Positions 50,253-61,090 of a stretch of DNA of 64,000 nucleotides are shown here, piece by piece. Each line of letters begins with the position of its first letter. Within the stretch, counting starts at the first letter, position 1. The notes under the pieces were generated by a model, which saw nothing but the letters and a program-made list of their open reading frames with translations, was not told where the DNA came from and ran no database searches. Origin of the DNA: Ignelater luminosus (Eukaryota > Arthropoda > Insecta > Coleoptera > Elateridae); contig VTPC01091272.1 in NCBI GenBank assembly GCA_011009095.1, forward strand, positions 607,016 through 671,015, in the 5' to 3' direction. Both the position numbers and the translations under genes were made by a program.

Positions 50253-52362
50253 AATGTTGAAACTATCAAAAGTTGTAAAGTTACTTAATAGAATATGAAT
50301 GCTACTACTGACATTCTTCCTGGTATTGATTATTATAGCAAGGATATCCATCAATGGTTGGCGTCCACAATGTTATTATGGGGGAACATACATAGATCTA
50401 ACTCAGGTTTTGGACCCATACAAGAAGTGCAATGTTTGTATTTATGACATTGATAGTAATTAGAAGTAAAAGTAAAGCTAAAATGAAAGAATAAGTTAAA
50501 ATGACTTTAAGAAATATGCCTCATTCGGTTTTGACATGCTTATGGTACCTTCGGAACGGAAGGTCAACAATCAATCTCGACGATTATTGAGTAAAAAAGA
50601 AATTATCAAAAATCTTTATTGGTGAGGTAACGATTGAGTCTTATATGATTTCGAGGAATTTTCTTAATATTAACAAACATTTTTTTGGAAATTCAGAATA
50701 GCTGCAGATCTTGTTAAAGCAATCTGGTTCTTGATATCATAATTCAAATATTTTGTCTAAACTAGAATTTTGTTTTGCTCTTTCATTTTTATATTCCTTT
50801 TCTTGGGCTCTTCGCGCTACACATCTAGCAATTTCTTCAAACTGTTGTATTATTCCAATCTTATAGCATTTTGATTTATTTCTCAGAATCTTTTTATTGT
50901 TTTGGTTTGATTGTTTTTGTTCCATTGTATTGTTGACCAAATTTAATAGACTCACTATAATTGTATATTTCAAAGGTTGCAAGAATTCCGGGGTAGATCC
51001 ACACCGGCTAAATCTCAACTACCATATCAAATAGTCAAATGTTTTTCTGCAACCAAATTTTCTTTGTTTTGTTTGTTTCTAATTGAAAAGCTTCCCGTTG
51101 GCCCATTCTTCCGTAAATTACCGGGAGCTTTTTCCTAATCACAATACACTCATCTCCTGTGAAGCCCCACGAACTTGAAGAAATTGATTTGAAATTTTTT
51201 AGGTAATGGGTACAGTTTCTAAATAAAAGTATCTTTTAAAATTCCTGATCTGACCAAATAGTTTGAAACTTATACCAGCATATTTTTATTTTTGTATAGA
51301 AATGAATTTTAAAACATTTCAGTTTTTGATTTTCTAATAGATTGTTTGTGGAAATTCTTTGTTTAATATTAAAACTTGTTTAAGAAATTTTCGTGGAATA
51401 TTAAGAAAACAAAAGATTATTTAAAATACAATTCTTAATAACAATGCTTTTCCCAAAATAATTCATTTTCTTTGTAAATAATCTAATCAAATGTCTGGTC
51501 TACATTAAATATCTCGACTACCTTGCCAGATTTGAAACATCGTGTGGCGTTAGTGAAAGTAAGCACAAGTCTACGTCACGAGAGGTTACGCGAATTTTAA
51601 AATTGGAAACCTTACAACAGAATATAATAAGGTGCAAAGCGTACTACTACCAAACATACAATATCGAAAGCAATAAATGTTCAAATTTACCCTGACCTTC
51701 CATAACACATGCTTCAAGGTTGTACAGGTTAGAATTTAATTACCTTTGCATTTTGTAGTACATATTTCTAATCTACATTTTTAGATATTGATTGATTTAG
51801 GATTTCTAATTAAACGTCCTTGTGTTTTAAAGCAATTGCTGTAAAAATATGTTATTGTTTATGTAGAAATTTTAGCTTATTTTGATTATCAACAACAAAA
51901 TATTTTCGTTTTGGTTTACTCTTTTAAATTCATGCTTGTTTTTTACTTTAATGAAAATTTAGTGTAAAAAGTTGGAAAACATTTTATGGTAAAAAGCGAT
52001 TTTTAATATGAAATTAAAAAAGAAACTTTCCAAGGTTTGTTTATAAAACTAAAATAATTCTGAGAAAATTACCTTCTACGTTTCTATTATTTTTATCCAA
52101 CATTAAATACAAACGAGGTCAGTACTCAAGTTTGCTAAAAATATTTAATTCGAAACATGATAAACTAACTCCCAACGGTTCATCATTATTTGTCGTCTCT
52201 CAGAGTTTATCTTAGGTCATTTAAAACAATTATTTTTGATTGAGCCATCCAGACGTCTACTGTTAGTGAATGAATACAAATATTAAAATCAACAACGACC
52301 AAAAAAAGTTGTTGCATTCTATATCGAAACATATTTATGCAATGAAAAATATCCATCACCAA

Positions 52363-52380
52363 GACCGACCGACCGACCGA
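52363..52380. repeat. GACC short tandem repeat
   Basis: About 4.5 perfect GACC units (GACCGACCGACCGACCGA). Confidence 0.9.
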
Positions 52381-52935
52381 TATGAAGTTCTTTCTTATCT
52401 AAAATCCAATTCGAGCATAAAATTTATCTTGGTTTTATTTCTGAGCTACTTACTCCTTTGTTTAGTAGCGCTTCGCTGCCGAGGTGGTTTTAGCTCGACA
52501 AAATCGCGACTTCCAACTTGATGTATGCTTTGAAAGGCTGCAGACCGAGAGAACGAAAATTATAATGTAACTTTGTATGAATATGTTCCTTTATGGTTTA
52601 TGTAGTTTACATCATTTCTCATATCAGTTCTTTTGTTTTTTTTCTCATTTGTTCGTTATCGCGTTCGATTTGTATAAATACAGATATAAAATACGAGTAA
52701 CAGTCAAGCATTCATGTTTTTAATTAATCCGATCAATTTATGGCAAATAAAATTGTTCTAATCTTAGAAGGCTTGTTTTATTCTGATGCACTTTTTGAAA
52801 TTATAAATGATGCAATTCATTGGATTAGTTTATATCACTGAAATGGCATGAATTATTACAATCTCTTTATTGATTTTTATGATTTATTTGTATTTGTGAA
52901 ATTGATTTTTGTTAATTTAAGTTTGTTATTTTCAG

Positions 52936-52970
52936 GAGCCAAACCATCAATCTGCGCATGAGTTGGTGAG
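52936..52970 (+). other. Candidate 35-nt microexon
   Basis: The upstream sequence GTTTGTTATTTTCAG (ending 52935) is a strong acceptor with a T-rich tract. The downstream sequence GTGAG/GTAAGC is a near-consensus donor (GT at 52971-52972). The 35 nt between them (GAGCCAAACC...TTGGTGAG) is open in only one frame, reading EPNHQSAHELV, and has balanced composition in an A/T-rich setting. It could be a coding microexon or a 5' UTR exon joining the leader at 6363-6871 to the exon at 58560-58717. No gene is recognised from so short a peptide. Confidence 0.4.
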
Positions 52971-53224
52971 GTAAGCATTAAAATTTGCACTCGGTCCTTT
53001 CCTACCTTTGCAATATTGATCGTGAACTTTTGTAATTTTTCGTTGATTAGGTTTCCAAATATTTTCTTTCGAGACAGTATTTTTAGAATCAGAGTTTGTA
53101 GAGTTTTTGTGTAATAAAAATCTTGACACGTTTGCAGAATACATAAGAATCTTGTCCACATTTCGTTTTTCTATTTTGGGCTTGAAAAATGTATTTGTAA
53201 GAGCGTTGGTTTTGATAAGCTTTG

Positions 53225-54100
53225 ATCGTGAAAGGCCAAAATTGATACGAGTCTTGGTCTTGATATCAAGAGTTTTCTAAACCATATACAAGTGAAACCA
53301 AAACTAACATCTATCATTCTCACTTTCATCTTGGGCTTGGGCATTTTTACAATATTAGTAATTATTTTGTAATAGTTGTTACAGTTAACAAAATTCGTTT
53401 TGAATATCGGTAAGATCATTTCCGGTTTCGCATTCATAGAGCAAAGTAAATTCGGTGATTACTGTGGCGCCTCCGTCTGTTTTACTAATGACTAGATTTT
53501 CTATTAGATAGACCAAGACAGCATTGAGACTATGAGTACTTTGGGCTTGGTCGTAAAGTGATGTTTAAGCTTTCATCTTGGAAGACCAAGATTGCTAGAA
53601 GTCTCGGTCTTGTTATTAAGGGTCTTTCAAACAAACATTGTTGTTTTTGGCGTCTTTCTCTACTTGTACTAGTAAGCAAACTTTCTATTAAATGTCAATA
53701 ATGTTTTGCCAGACAAAATTAAGATTGGGGCGATGAGAACCTTGGTTTTGGTAATGTCGAGATTGAAAGACCAAGACTGATACAAGTCTTTCTCTTGATA
53801 TTAAAAGCCCTCTAAGCACCAATTTGACTTTGCTATGTTGTTTTTTAAGTTCACAATATTAGCAACTTTAAAATATCACAGTTAAAAAAATTGATTTTGA
53901 ATATTTATCAGTAAGATTGTTCTCAATTACACATTCATGCGACAGAATAAGTTTAATCATTAGTGTGGCATCTCTGTCTATTTGGCACAAATTTTTTTAT
54001 TATATGCCAATTAGAATGTAGATTAATACCAGTCTTGGTCTTGACTTAAAGTTTGCTAAACGGGACCCAAATGAAATCAAAACTAACATCTATATTTCTC
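53225..54100. repeat. Array of diverged fold-back repeats (AGTCTTGGTCTTG family)
   Basis: Four degenerate copies share a core in which CCAAGACT or a derivative lies a few bases before AGTCTTGGTCTTG, its near reverse complement: 53232-53264 (GATACGAGTCTTGGTCTTGA), 53581-53613 (GACCAAGATTGCTAGAAGTC then TCGGTCTTG), 53768-53799 (GACCAAGACTGATACAAGTC) and 54026-54043 (CCAGTCTTGGTCTTGA). Copies 1 and 4 share a continuation (TCTAAAC or GCTAAAC, then GAAACCAAAACTAACATCTAT or GAAATCAAAACTAACATCTAT). Copies 1 and 3 share a later stretch (ACAATATTAG ... TTTTGAATAT). Spacings are irregular (about 350, 180 and 250 bp). No coding remnant is seen. Confidence 0.65.
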
Positions 54101-57100
54101 CAAGCGCTCACCATCATTATGGTCACGTTTTCATGTTGACATTTAATTTCACAATTAGCAATTTATGTGAGGGTAGTCATAACTATGGCGAAACGTAAAA
54201 CGCAAGTGTATACAATATAAAGAATCGGAAAGTTCAACCACGTACGATATTTAACTATCCCAACCTACTAAAGAGATGGCCAACAAGCTCCGATTTGATC
54301 GATATCAGTACAAAGCCTCCCTTGCGACATTTTAAGATCGCAAATAATTTTTCATCAATTTTAATTTAGACTACGACCTTTTTCCGAGAGGAATCGATAA
54401 TACTCCTACTATTTCTTTTGTTTCAAGTGATTGGTGTCGAGTTGCAGTTTTTTTTTAAATTCTGGTTGTGTAACTTTTAATTCTTCAGTGATATAACCTA
54501 ACCCTTATTTATTAATTTACTTAAAGCAATTACTTAGAACTAACTAAATTCTTCAGTTAATTTACAAAAGTTAGATTAAAATATTTCCCGCTTTCATTAA
54601 TATTTTATTTTGGTGTTTTCCTCTCAAGGGATTAAATAAATAAATCAGAAGCATTTCGTGTTAAATTCACGGTTGAAAAGAAACTGAAAATTAATAAAAT
54701 AATCATTTTGTAGTAATTAACAAGAAAATGTCGCTTATTAAAAGTTTCTCTCCATTCTATTGTAAATGAAATACGAGTTACAGTAAGCGATCCGGCAACG
54801 TCGCCGGGTATGAAAAATTACTAACTTTGCTTTTATTTTAAAATGGTCACCCGTTTCCCTTAGATACTGCATTGTGTAATCTACATCTAAAATGTCGAGT
54901 TACATGTAGTAAATGGGGGTTTCTTTGTTTGAACAAGGTGAAGGTGTAATTTAACTTTTGCGGATCGATAAAACTTTCTAATTGTTATTGTACGATCCCT
55001 ATTCGCTCTATATTCTGAAACCTGTTGAACGAATAAAACAAAAGAATCTATATAAAGTAATATATATATAAAATATTTTTTATGAAAATATATATGTATC
55101 TTTGGATGTGTGTGTGTATATATATATATCTACCTAGAGTTGAGTGATTTATTTTAGACACGACCGAATAAAAGAGTTCTCGGTTTGCAAATAAAAGATA
55201 TGGATGGGTACAAGACGCAGATTTCAATTTCTGTGGACGATTTCAAAGTTTGTAGATAGTTTGAAAGCTTCTATTTCCTTAGGACGCTTCCGAATTTAGT
55301 TGACAATCGAAAACATATCGTGACCTTTTACGAACACGCAAGACTGCGGTAACATTATTATTTATGATGGAATTGTAATTATGTAATTTAATTGTATCTC
55401 TCTCTTCTGTTTTATACGTATAAAACTTTAATAATTCCTCAGCTTTTGTGAGAAATCTGCCTTACTACTCTAAAGTAGAATTTTATAGAATTTGACAAAT
55501 GTTGATATGTCGACATTTACCGGATATTAAGATTTCCAACCTTCACCACAGATATGTTCTGTATAAACTTAATGAATAGTGCAATAAAATTATAATTTAA
55601 AACATTCTTAGTTATTGTTAGAATTATTATTAATCTGCGTGAGCGGGATTATGTAACACGTGTGATTTTTCCCCTTTTTCTCGTTTAATATTACTCGTGT
55701 TTCATTCTCTGAATGGTATTGTTCAGTTTTTGTTAAATTCCGTTGATTTCTCTTTTTCTCAAGGTTGTTTCATGCTGTTTTAACAACGAAAGTTAATAAA
55801 GAATTATTGATTTCTTGTAAGTTATAGCCGATCAACACGTATAGATAAATAATATAATTTGAATTTATTTCCTGTAATCAATTTTGTGGAAGTTTTTATA
55901 AAATGTGAATGATGATGGATGTAATGACACAAAGAGGAATTTCCGAATACTAAAGTTTCTTGGAATCTCAGAACCTTAAACACTGATTGACCTATACAAG
56001 TTAAGACTTGATTTACGAAGAAAAAACAATTCAAGCTAAATAGCAATTGATTATGAGTTCTATTGGAATGATTCAAAGCGTAACAAAAAATAGCACGCAA
56101 TACAATATTTCATAAATAAACTATAAAGAGGGTGGTAGGAACAGGCTCACTATTTCCACTTTTTTGAGTCAATTTTAACTAGCACCTTCATGTCATTTGT
56201 TTTCTGCTTCTTTTTTATTTACAAATCTAGTAGATATCTGTTCTTTTTTCCTGATATTGTGGCGTGTAAATTTCCGTTTGATTGTTTTTACCTTTTTCCT
56301 AGCGCTGATGACCTTGCCTTTTGCTTCTAATTCATTCATTAATTTTTTTGCGTTTCAAAGTATATAATCGGTATTTGCCTTTTTGTAGGATATAGATCAG
56401 TAACGGACTAGCTTTTTCGAAACACTTCAACGCTAGTAAACTGTTTACTTTTAGTTTTTTGATTTTCTTTGTTACGTTTTGTCATTTATCTCATTGAATT
56501 GTAACTGCTCTATCATTCCTTCTGTCGTCCTTTATTAAATTCCAATTACTACTTTTGTCTTCTTTGGGCAGCCAAATTCGACTTAGAAGTCCGTAGCATT
56601 TTCCTTGATCTGCAACAAGAAGACTGCATGGATTGAGATCTGTACAAACTACTCCGTGTATGAAGAAATCTTTCTTAACCAGGAGATTACAGATGACAAA
56701 TTGATTTTCTTCATTTCACCTAATGCCATAGGTACAATATATTATATTAGAATTAGCCAATTAAAAATGACAAGATGGATCAGATCATTGGTCTATTACA
56801 AGGCTCTAATTTGGGCAGACCCAAGGTAATTTCATTCATGTCTGTTTTTGAGTTTTCTGACTTTTCAGACCTATTCGGCTCTTCAGATTAAAGAGATTGC
56901 GGACAAATTGACTACTTCGAGTCAGTCTTGCTTCTTTTATAATTCAAGTAGTTTGAGTAAATAAAACTACAGTATTCTAAATTCCAAACTCTTTCTCTTA
57001 ATATCGAACGAAATACCGACTGTTTTTAAAAATCGTTCTTAGAAGTTTGAGTCTTTAATGGGTACAGAATCTACAAGTCTAGGTTTTTACAAACTGGTGT

Positions 57101-57570
57101 TTTTGCTTTGAGTAGGTGCTTCTGTATGGATTAAGTTTTCGGGTTTTGCCAAAAATGCTACCGAGCCTCTTTAAAGCACGCGAAGTTATCAAAACAATAT
57201 TTTTGTTACTTTTAAGGCGAAGCCAAGATCTTATCAAACCAAACAGGAAATAATAAGAAAATGGTAACATTTTTAGATTTTGAATTTTTTTAGTTAAATG
57301 ATAAAAAGTTGTAAAATTTAGAACAGAACCAATCGTTTAGCTTTTTCAGTACTATTTTGCGACTTGAACATTTGCTTGCAGTGTAATTTGTATGATGAGT
57401 TGTAGCTTGAAGCTTGTCAGTCAGGATGTGAAACTTTATTCAAGGTCATACACGAAGACTTCTTAGACTATTTAGTTTGGTAACCATAATAATGTAGAAA
57501 AAGACTTTGAGAATCAAAAAGAAAATTCGGATTAATTACCAAATCCAATATTACAAAGAGTAAACAAACA
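54101..57570. other. AT-rich non-coding DNA
   Basis: No recognised gene. TA and TG/TA simple repeats occupy 55060-55071 and 55106-55130. A mixed-composition stretch at 54180-54350 (CCACGTACGATATTTAAC, AAGAGATGGCCAACAAGCTC) resembles decayed element sequence but translates to nothing recognisable. A plus-strand frame ending at AAG/GTAATT (56825) has no clear acceptor. Confidence 0.55.
55106..55130. repeat. TG/TA compound microsatellite
   Basis: (TG)6 followed by (TA)6. Confidence 0.85.
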
Positions 57571-57606
57571 CCAAGACTGAGTTGGCACCAAGTCTTGGTC
57601 TTGGTT
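57571..57606. repeat. Isolated copy of the AGTCTTGGTCTTG fold-back repeat
   Basis: CCAAGACT at 57571-57578 and AGTCTTGG at 57591-57598 are exact reverse complements with a 12-nt spacer; TCTTGGT continues the core to about 57605. It matches the core of the array at 53.2-54.1 kb. Confidence 0.6.
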
Positions 57607-58559
57607 ACCAATTTTCTCTTTTTCATATTTCCGGTGCTTAATCATTATAAAAGGCCGACTTCAAAGCTAGTAAATTATGACGAGACCACAATAACCTTGG
57701 GTCTTGCAAAACACGAAATGTGCTTACAATTGCCACGATGCCTAATAGATAAGCACATAGTTTGGGATAGCAAACGAAGATCCAATTAGATAACTTCTTT
57801 GAATCATCAAAGCTAAAGCAATAAATTGATTTGCTTACGTCAAAAACTTGCTTAATTAAATTCGTCATTAAACAGCAATTAAAATAATTTCAAATCAAAC
57901 TCATAATTAATACTCATTTATTAATAAAACAATTGAATGAGACTGACTAGCAATTATTGATAAATACCATACGGTCATTGAAGCCAAAAGGTAATAATTA
58001 CAAAATGGTAAAGTATAACACTTTGATAGATGATTATTATTTAATCCATTACGAAATTTCCGTATTGAGCAGTTTCTAATAATATGAATCGTTACTACGC
58101 TTTTGTTGACAGCAAAGTACATAGTACAATAAAAAATAAGAATACGGTTAATTAAATAACGAAATGAAATGGAAATATAGTAAATTTCTCCATTGTTATA
58201 TTATTTCAGGTTAACTGCGAATTAAGTTTAAAATTATGTCATTTACAAAGTACCAGTTTCAAATAGAATTCTGAGATTTCTTCCGTCTTCTTGTGATACC
58301 TGTTTTAAAAATACAATTTGCAGAATAAAAAAAATGTACTGAAATTATCAACTTTCAAATCTAATTAACTTTTGATATCTTGAACCCATAATGCGGCAGC
58401 TGCTGTCCTAAAGATATTTTTTCTTCATTTTCTACCCTTCTACAAAAAAACCAACAACCCCCAACAAGTATCAACCATGTGTTTGTTATACCATAACAAA
58501 AGAAGAAAAAGCATCGTTGTTCCTTCGAAAAAAACATCTCCATTACGATTCTTTTACAG
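57607..58559. other. AT-rich non-coding DNA
   Basis: Nothing recognisable. It would be the intron immediately upstream of the candidate exon at 58560. The last 20 bases (ATTACGATTCTTTTACAG) form a usable acceptor. Confidence 0.5.
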
Positions 58560-58717
58560 ATTTTTGTTTACCAAATGTACGCCTTATTCTTATAATAGAT
58601 ATAAACGCGTGTCTCCCGTGACGCAATGCGTTTTGTGGATCTAGTTAAAGCAATGATGGAGGCGCTGTGTAATCTGTTTTGTGTTCTTAGACGTCTAAGG
58701 CGTTGTATCGACCCTAG
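58560..58717 (+). CDS. Candidate translation-start exon, unidentified gene (partial)
   Basis: The exon would run from acceptor TTCTTTTACAG/A (ending 58559), or from a local start site, to CCTAG/GTAATT (donor GT at 58718-58719). ATG 58626 is the first in-frame ATG after an in-frame TAA at 58602-58604, so translation cannot enter from upstream. It encodes 30 residues plus two bases into the next codon: MRFVDLVKAMMEAL, then LCNLFCVLRRLRRCIDP. The Cys-rich, Leu/Arg-repeat end resembles short palmitoylatable, basic membrane-targeting N-termini of the kind carried by alternative first exons (for example in neuronal calcium sensor genes). I cannot name the gene. Codon choice (GCG, CTG, CGT) and CpG content are richer than in the surroundings. 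The remaining exons would lie beyond the window. Confidence 0.4.
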
Positions 58718-59900
58718 GTAATTAAGAAGTTGCCAACTAGGTTTGAACAATATTGAAGTGTGCGAACTACACTTGCTCTTCATCTTACGAGGCCGTGCCT
58801 TACGGTGTAGGCGTTCCGGTCCCACACACGCGAAGGTTGCCCCTGCAATTTCATTATTCAAAAACTTATTAAGATTACTTAAATTTCATGAAGCTGTGTG
58901 TGCGCTTAGATTAAACATTAACCGAAAGTTGTATGTTGTGCATAAATTAAGGAAAATTTTCTCTTTCTCTTCCTTTTTAATACGATTTATTGCCCCCGCA
59001 CCATAGACAATTTCACTACTAGGGCTTCATTTCATTGAACTAACATCGAAACCTTATAAAACAAGAAAGAAAAAAAAACAGTAAGGAAAACTTCTAGATT
59101 AAATTTTATCACTGTTTTTCCTTCATACTTTGTACTTAATATCTGTGAAAAATACGACATCCAAGAATGCCAAGACAAATATACCAACCTTATTTTTCAT
59201 CCCTCACTTGATTCAATGAAAGGGGCGGCTAAGCCTGATGCTTCAATGACAAGTGAAGCGAACGCAACCCTGATGTGGTACGGCTAGTTATCAAATGGGT
59301 TTTATGTAGGTATTTTCTTTTTTCCTAACCTCAACAACGGCGTTTTATCACAGAAAATTGTTTTAAGTTGCTGGAAGGAAAAAGAGGACGGAAACTTTTC
59401 CTTTATTCACATTTTAGGGAATTTCCTTTGTAAATACACCAATTAATTTTGCATAAGTTATTCATAAAGAAATGGAATATTATGCCATTAAAGCGTCTTT
59501 AGGAAAATCCTCACATATTAAGACAAGAAACAAACAAAATTACAGGAAAAGAGCACGTACGTATATGTAATCTTTGTTTAAAAGAAAAATGTAATTTGTG
59601 ACGAATTATAATCGTGGCTAATTAAACATAATTTAGAAAAGGATTCTTTGGCTGTTACATATGAAAACGGTTTTTTTAACGAAACGCAATTTAAATCAAA
59701 CTTGTTTTTCATTTGTTTGACATTGTAATAAAAAGTATGTAAACTAAAACACAAATTAGAAGTTAAAATTGCGTTTTTTGTTTTTGTTTTCCTTTGTTTA
59801 TAAACATCGCCTATCAACTAACTAACATAACTGTCGAATATGAAATATTCCATAATTTTAAAATAATGTAACGAATATGCTCAAAGCAACACTTGAGCAG
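58718..59900. other. CpG-richer flank, then AT-rich non-coding DNA
   Basis: The first 150 bp after the donor remain CpG-containing (CTTACGAGGCCGTGCC, GGCGTTCCGGTCCC). Both strands are open here for 87-97 codons, which follows from the composition, and neither translation is recognisable. Beyond about 58880 the sequence returns to A/T-rich intron-like DNA. Confidence 0.5.
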
Positions 59901-59904
59901 TTCT

Positions 59905-61090
59905 AAATATGAAACACAGTTTTCAATAATTTAAATAAATAAATAAATAAATTGAGGGAATTAAGTTTAAATTATATGTAAAATTTGCAAAAACGAAAAC
60001 AAGAAATTTTAAAATCATTTATTTATTTTTAAAGTGTTTCAGTTTTTCAGTATATGAAACACTTAGAATTCTAAAACGAAACAATATTTAAAAGAATCTT
60101 TTTATCGCGTTTGTTTTGTAGTAAAATACTTAAACGTCTTGTATTCTGTTTTATAAGTGCTTCAATGTTTCAAACACTTGTGGCAACAGAATTATTTAAA
60201 CACTCTCTTAGTTTATACCATTATTAAAAGAAAATATAAAATCTGTTTTATTGAGGCTTTAAGCGGAATATTCTAGTTGAATATATGAAGCACTAACAAT
60301 GTAGTGTTTCAGCGCTGCAATTTCAAGACCAGTCTCTCTACGCTATAGTTAACAACTGCTTCAGTTTTCAGTTTCAAACATTCTTCGAATCTAGTAGACA
60401 ATATTAAACGCTTGCTAGACGTATATTTTTAGATTGTTATGAAAAACTGGAAAAAGAAGGCACTTCCTGAGTATACTAGATTATAGATTACAGTAAGTTA
60501 ACGAGTGAAACACTTTTCCGAACCAAACTTTTTTAGAATTTAAATTGTATTCATTTGATTTGTTATTCCATCATTATTTCAAAGTACAGAAAAACCATGC
60601 CAGGGATTGAAAATTGTTGCTTCTGTTAAGACCATGTACTGGAAAAGTTTTCATTGCTTCATAGTAGAAGAAATTTTGCAAGAAATATTTAAAAAGATAT
60701 CAAATAAAAAATAAAAGAAGGCGTGAAACACTTCTTCATCTGCAGAATATTTACCAGGAAGAATTTAGAGTTTCCTTTTATTTAAAAACTGTTTTGTTAT
60801 ACGAAGTGTTCTTGAGGTAATAGATCAGTATTTAAACATTGAACGTACTTTCGACAAGATTGCAAACAATAATCAATTAAAAAGAAATTTGATTAAAATT
60901 GAACATTACTAGTAGAGTATGTTAAAATAATCATACTACTTTAATAATTATATGAAACACCTTTTCTTAAATACAAATCACTTATCTTATTAAAACCGGC
61001 ACGCATAAATGTAACCTCATCCATTAATCGATAATGATTGCCTCTTCAGAATTCCCATTTTTCTAATAAGTGTTTCAATATGAGAAACAC
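59905..61090. repeat. Cluster of TGAAACAC/GTGTTTCA elements, partly paired as hairpins
   Basis: The exact 8-mer TGAAACAC or its complement occurs at 59910, 60034, 60055, 60304, 60506, 60724, 60953 and 61070. One-mismatch forms occur at 60157, 60286 and 61081. Several sit as face-to-face pairs that could form hairpins: 60034-60062, 60155-60179 (AAGTGCTT ... AAACACTT), 60286-60310 (GAAGCACT ... AGTGTTTC) and 61070-61090. Single sites from 60304 to 60953 are spaced 202, 218 and 229 bp. Flanks beyond the core share little except CTTYTTC after three copies. The options are a decayed tandem array or a cluster of factor-binding sites. Confidence 0.6.
59934..59952. repeat. AAAT short tandem repeat
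   Basis: About 4.5 AAAT units. Confidence 0.85.

Larger units (their letters stand above)
49513..52935. other. AT-rich non-coding DNA
   Basis: No recognised gene. Simple repeats occur at 50233-50252 (TTTGA units) and 52363-52380 (GACC units). The 93-codon minus-strand frame at 51018-50737 and the 83-codon plus frame at 52270-52521 are within chance and unrecognised. Confidence 0.6.

Noticed and set aside
58568-59006. Long open frames on both strands around the candidate exon (97 codons minus, 87 codons plus)
   Set aside because: They overlap a CpG-richer patch where stops are rarer; the translations are low in recognisable content, and the spliced plus-strand reading from ATG 58626 explains the patch better.
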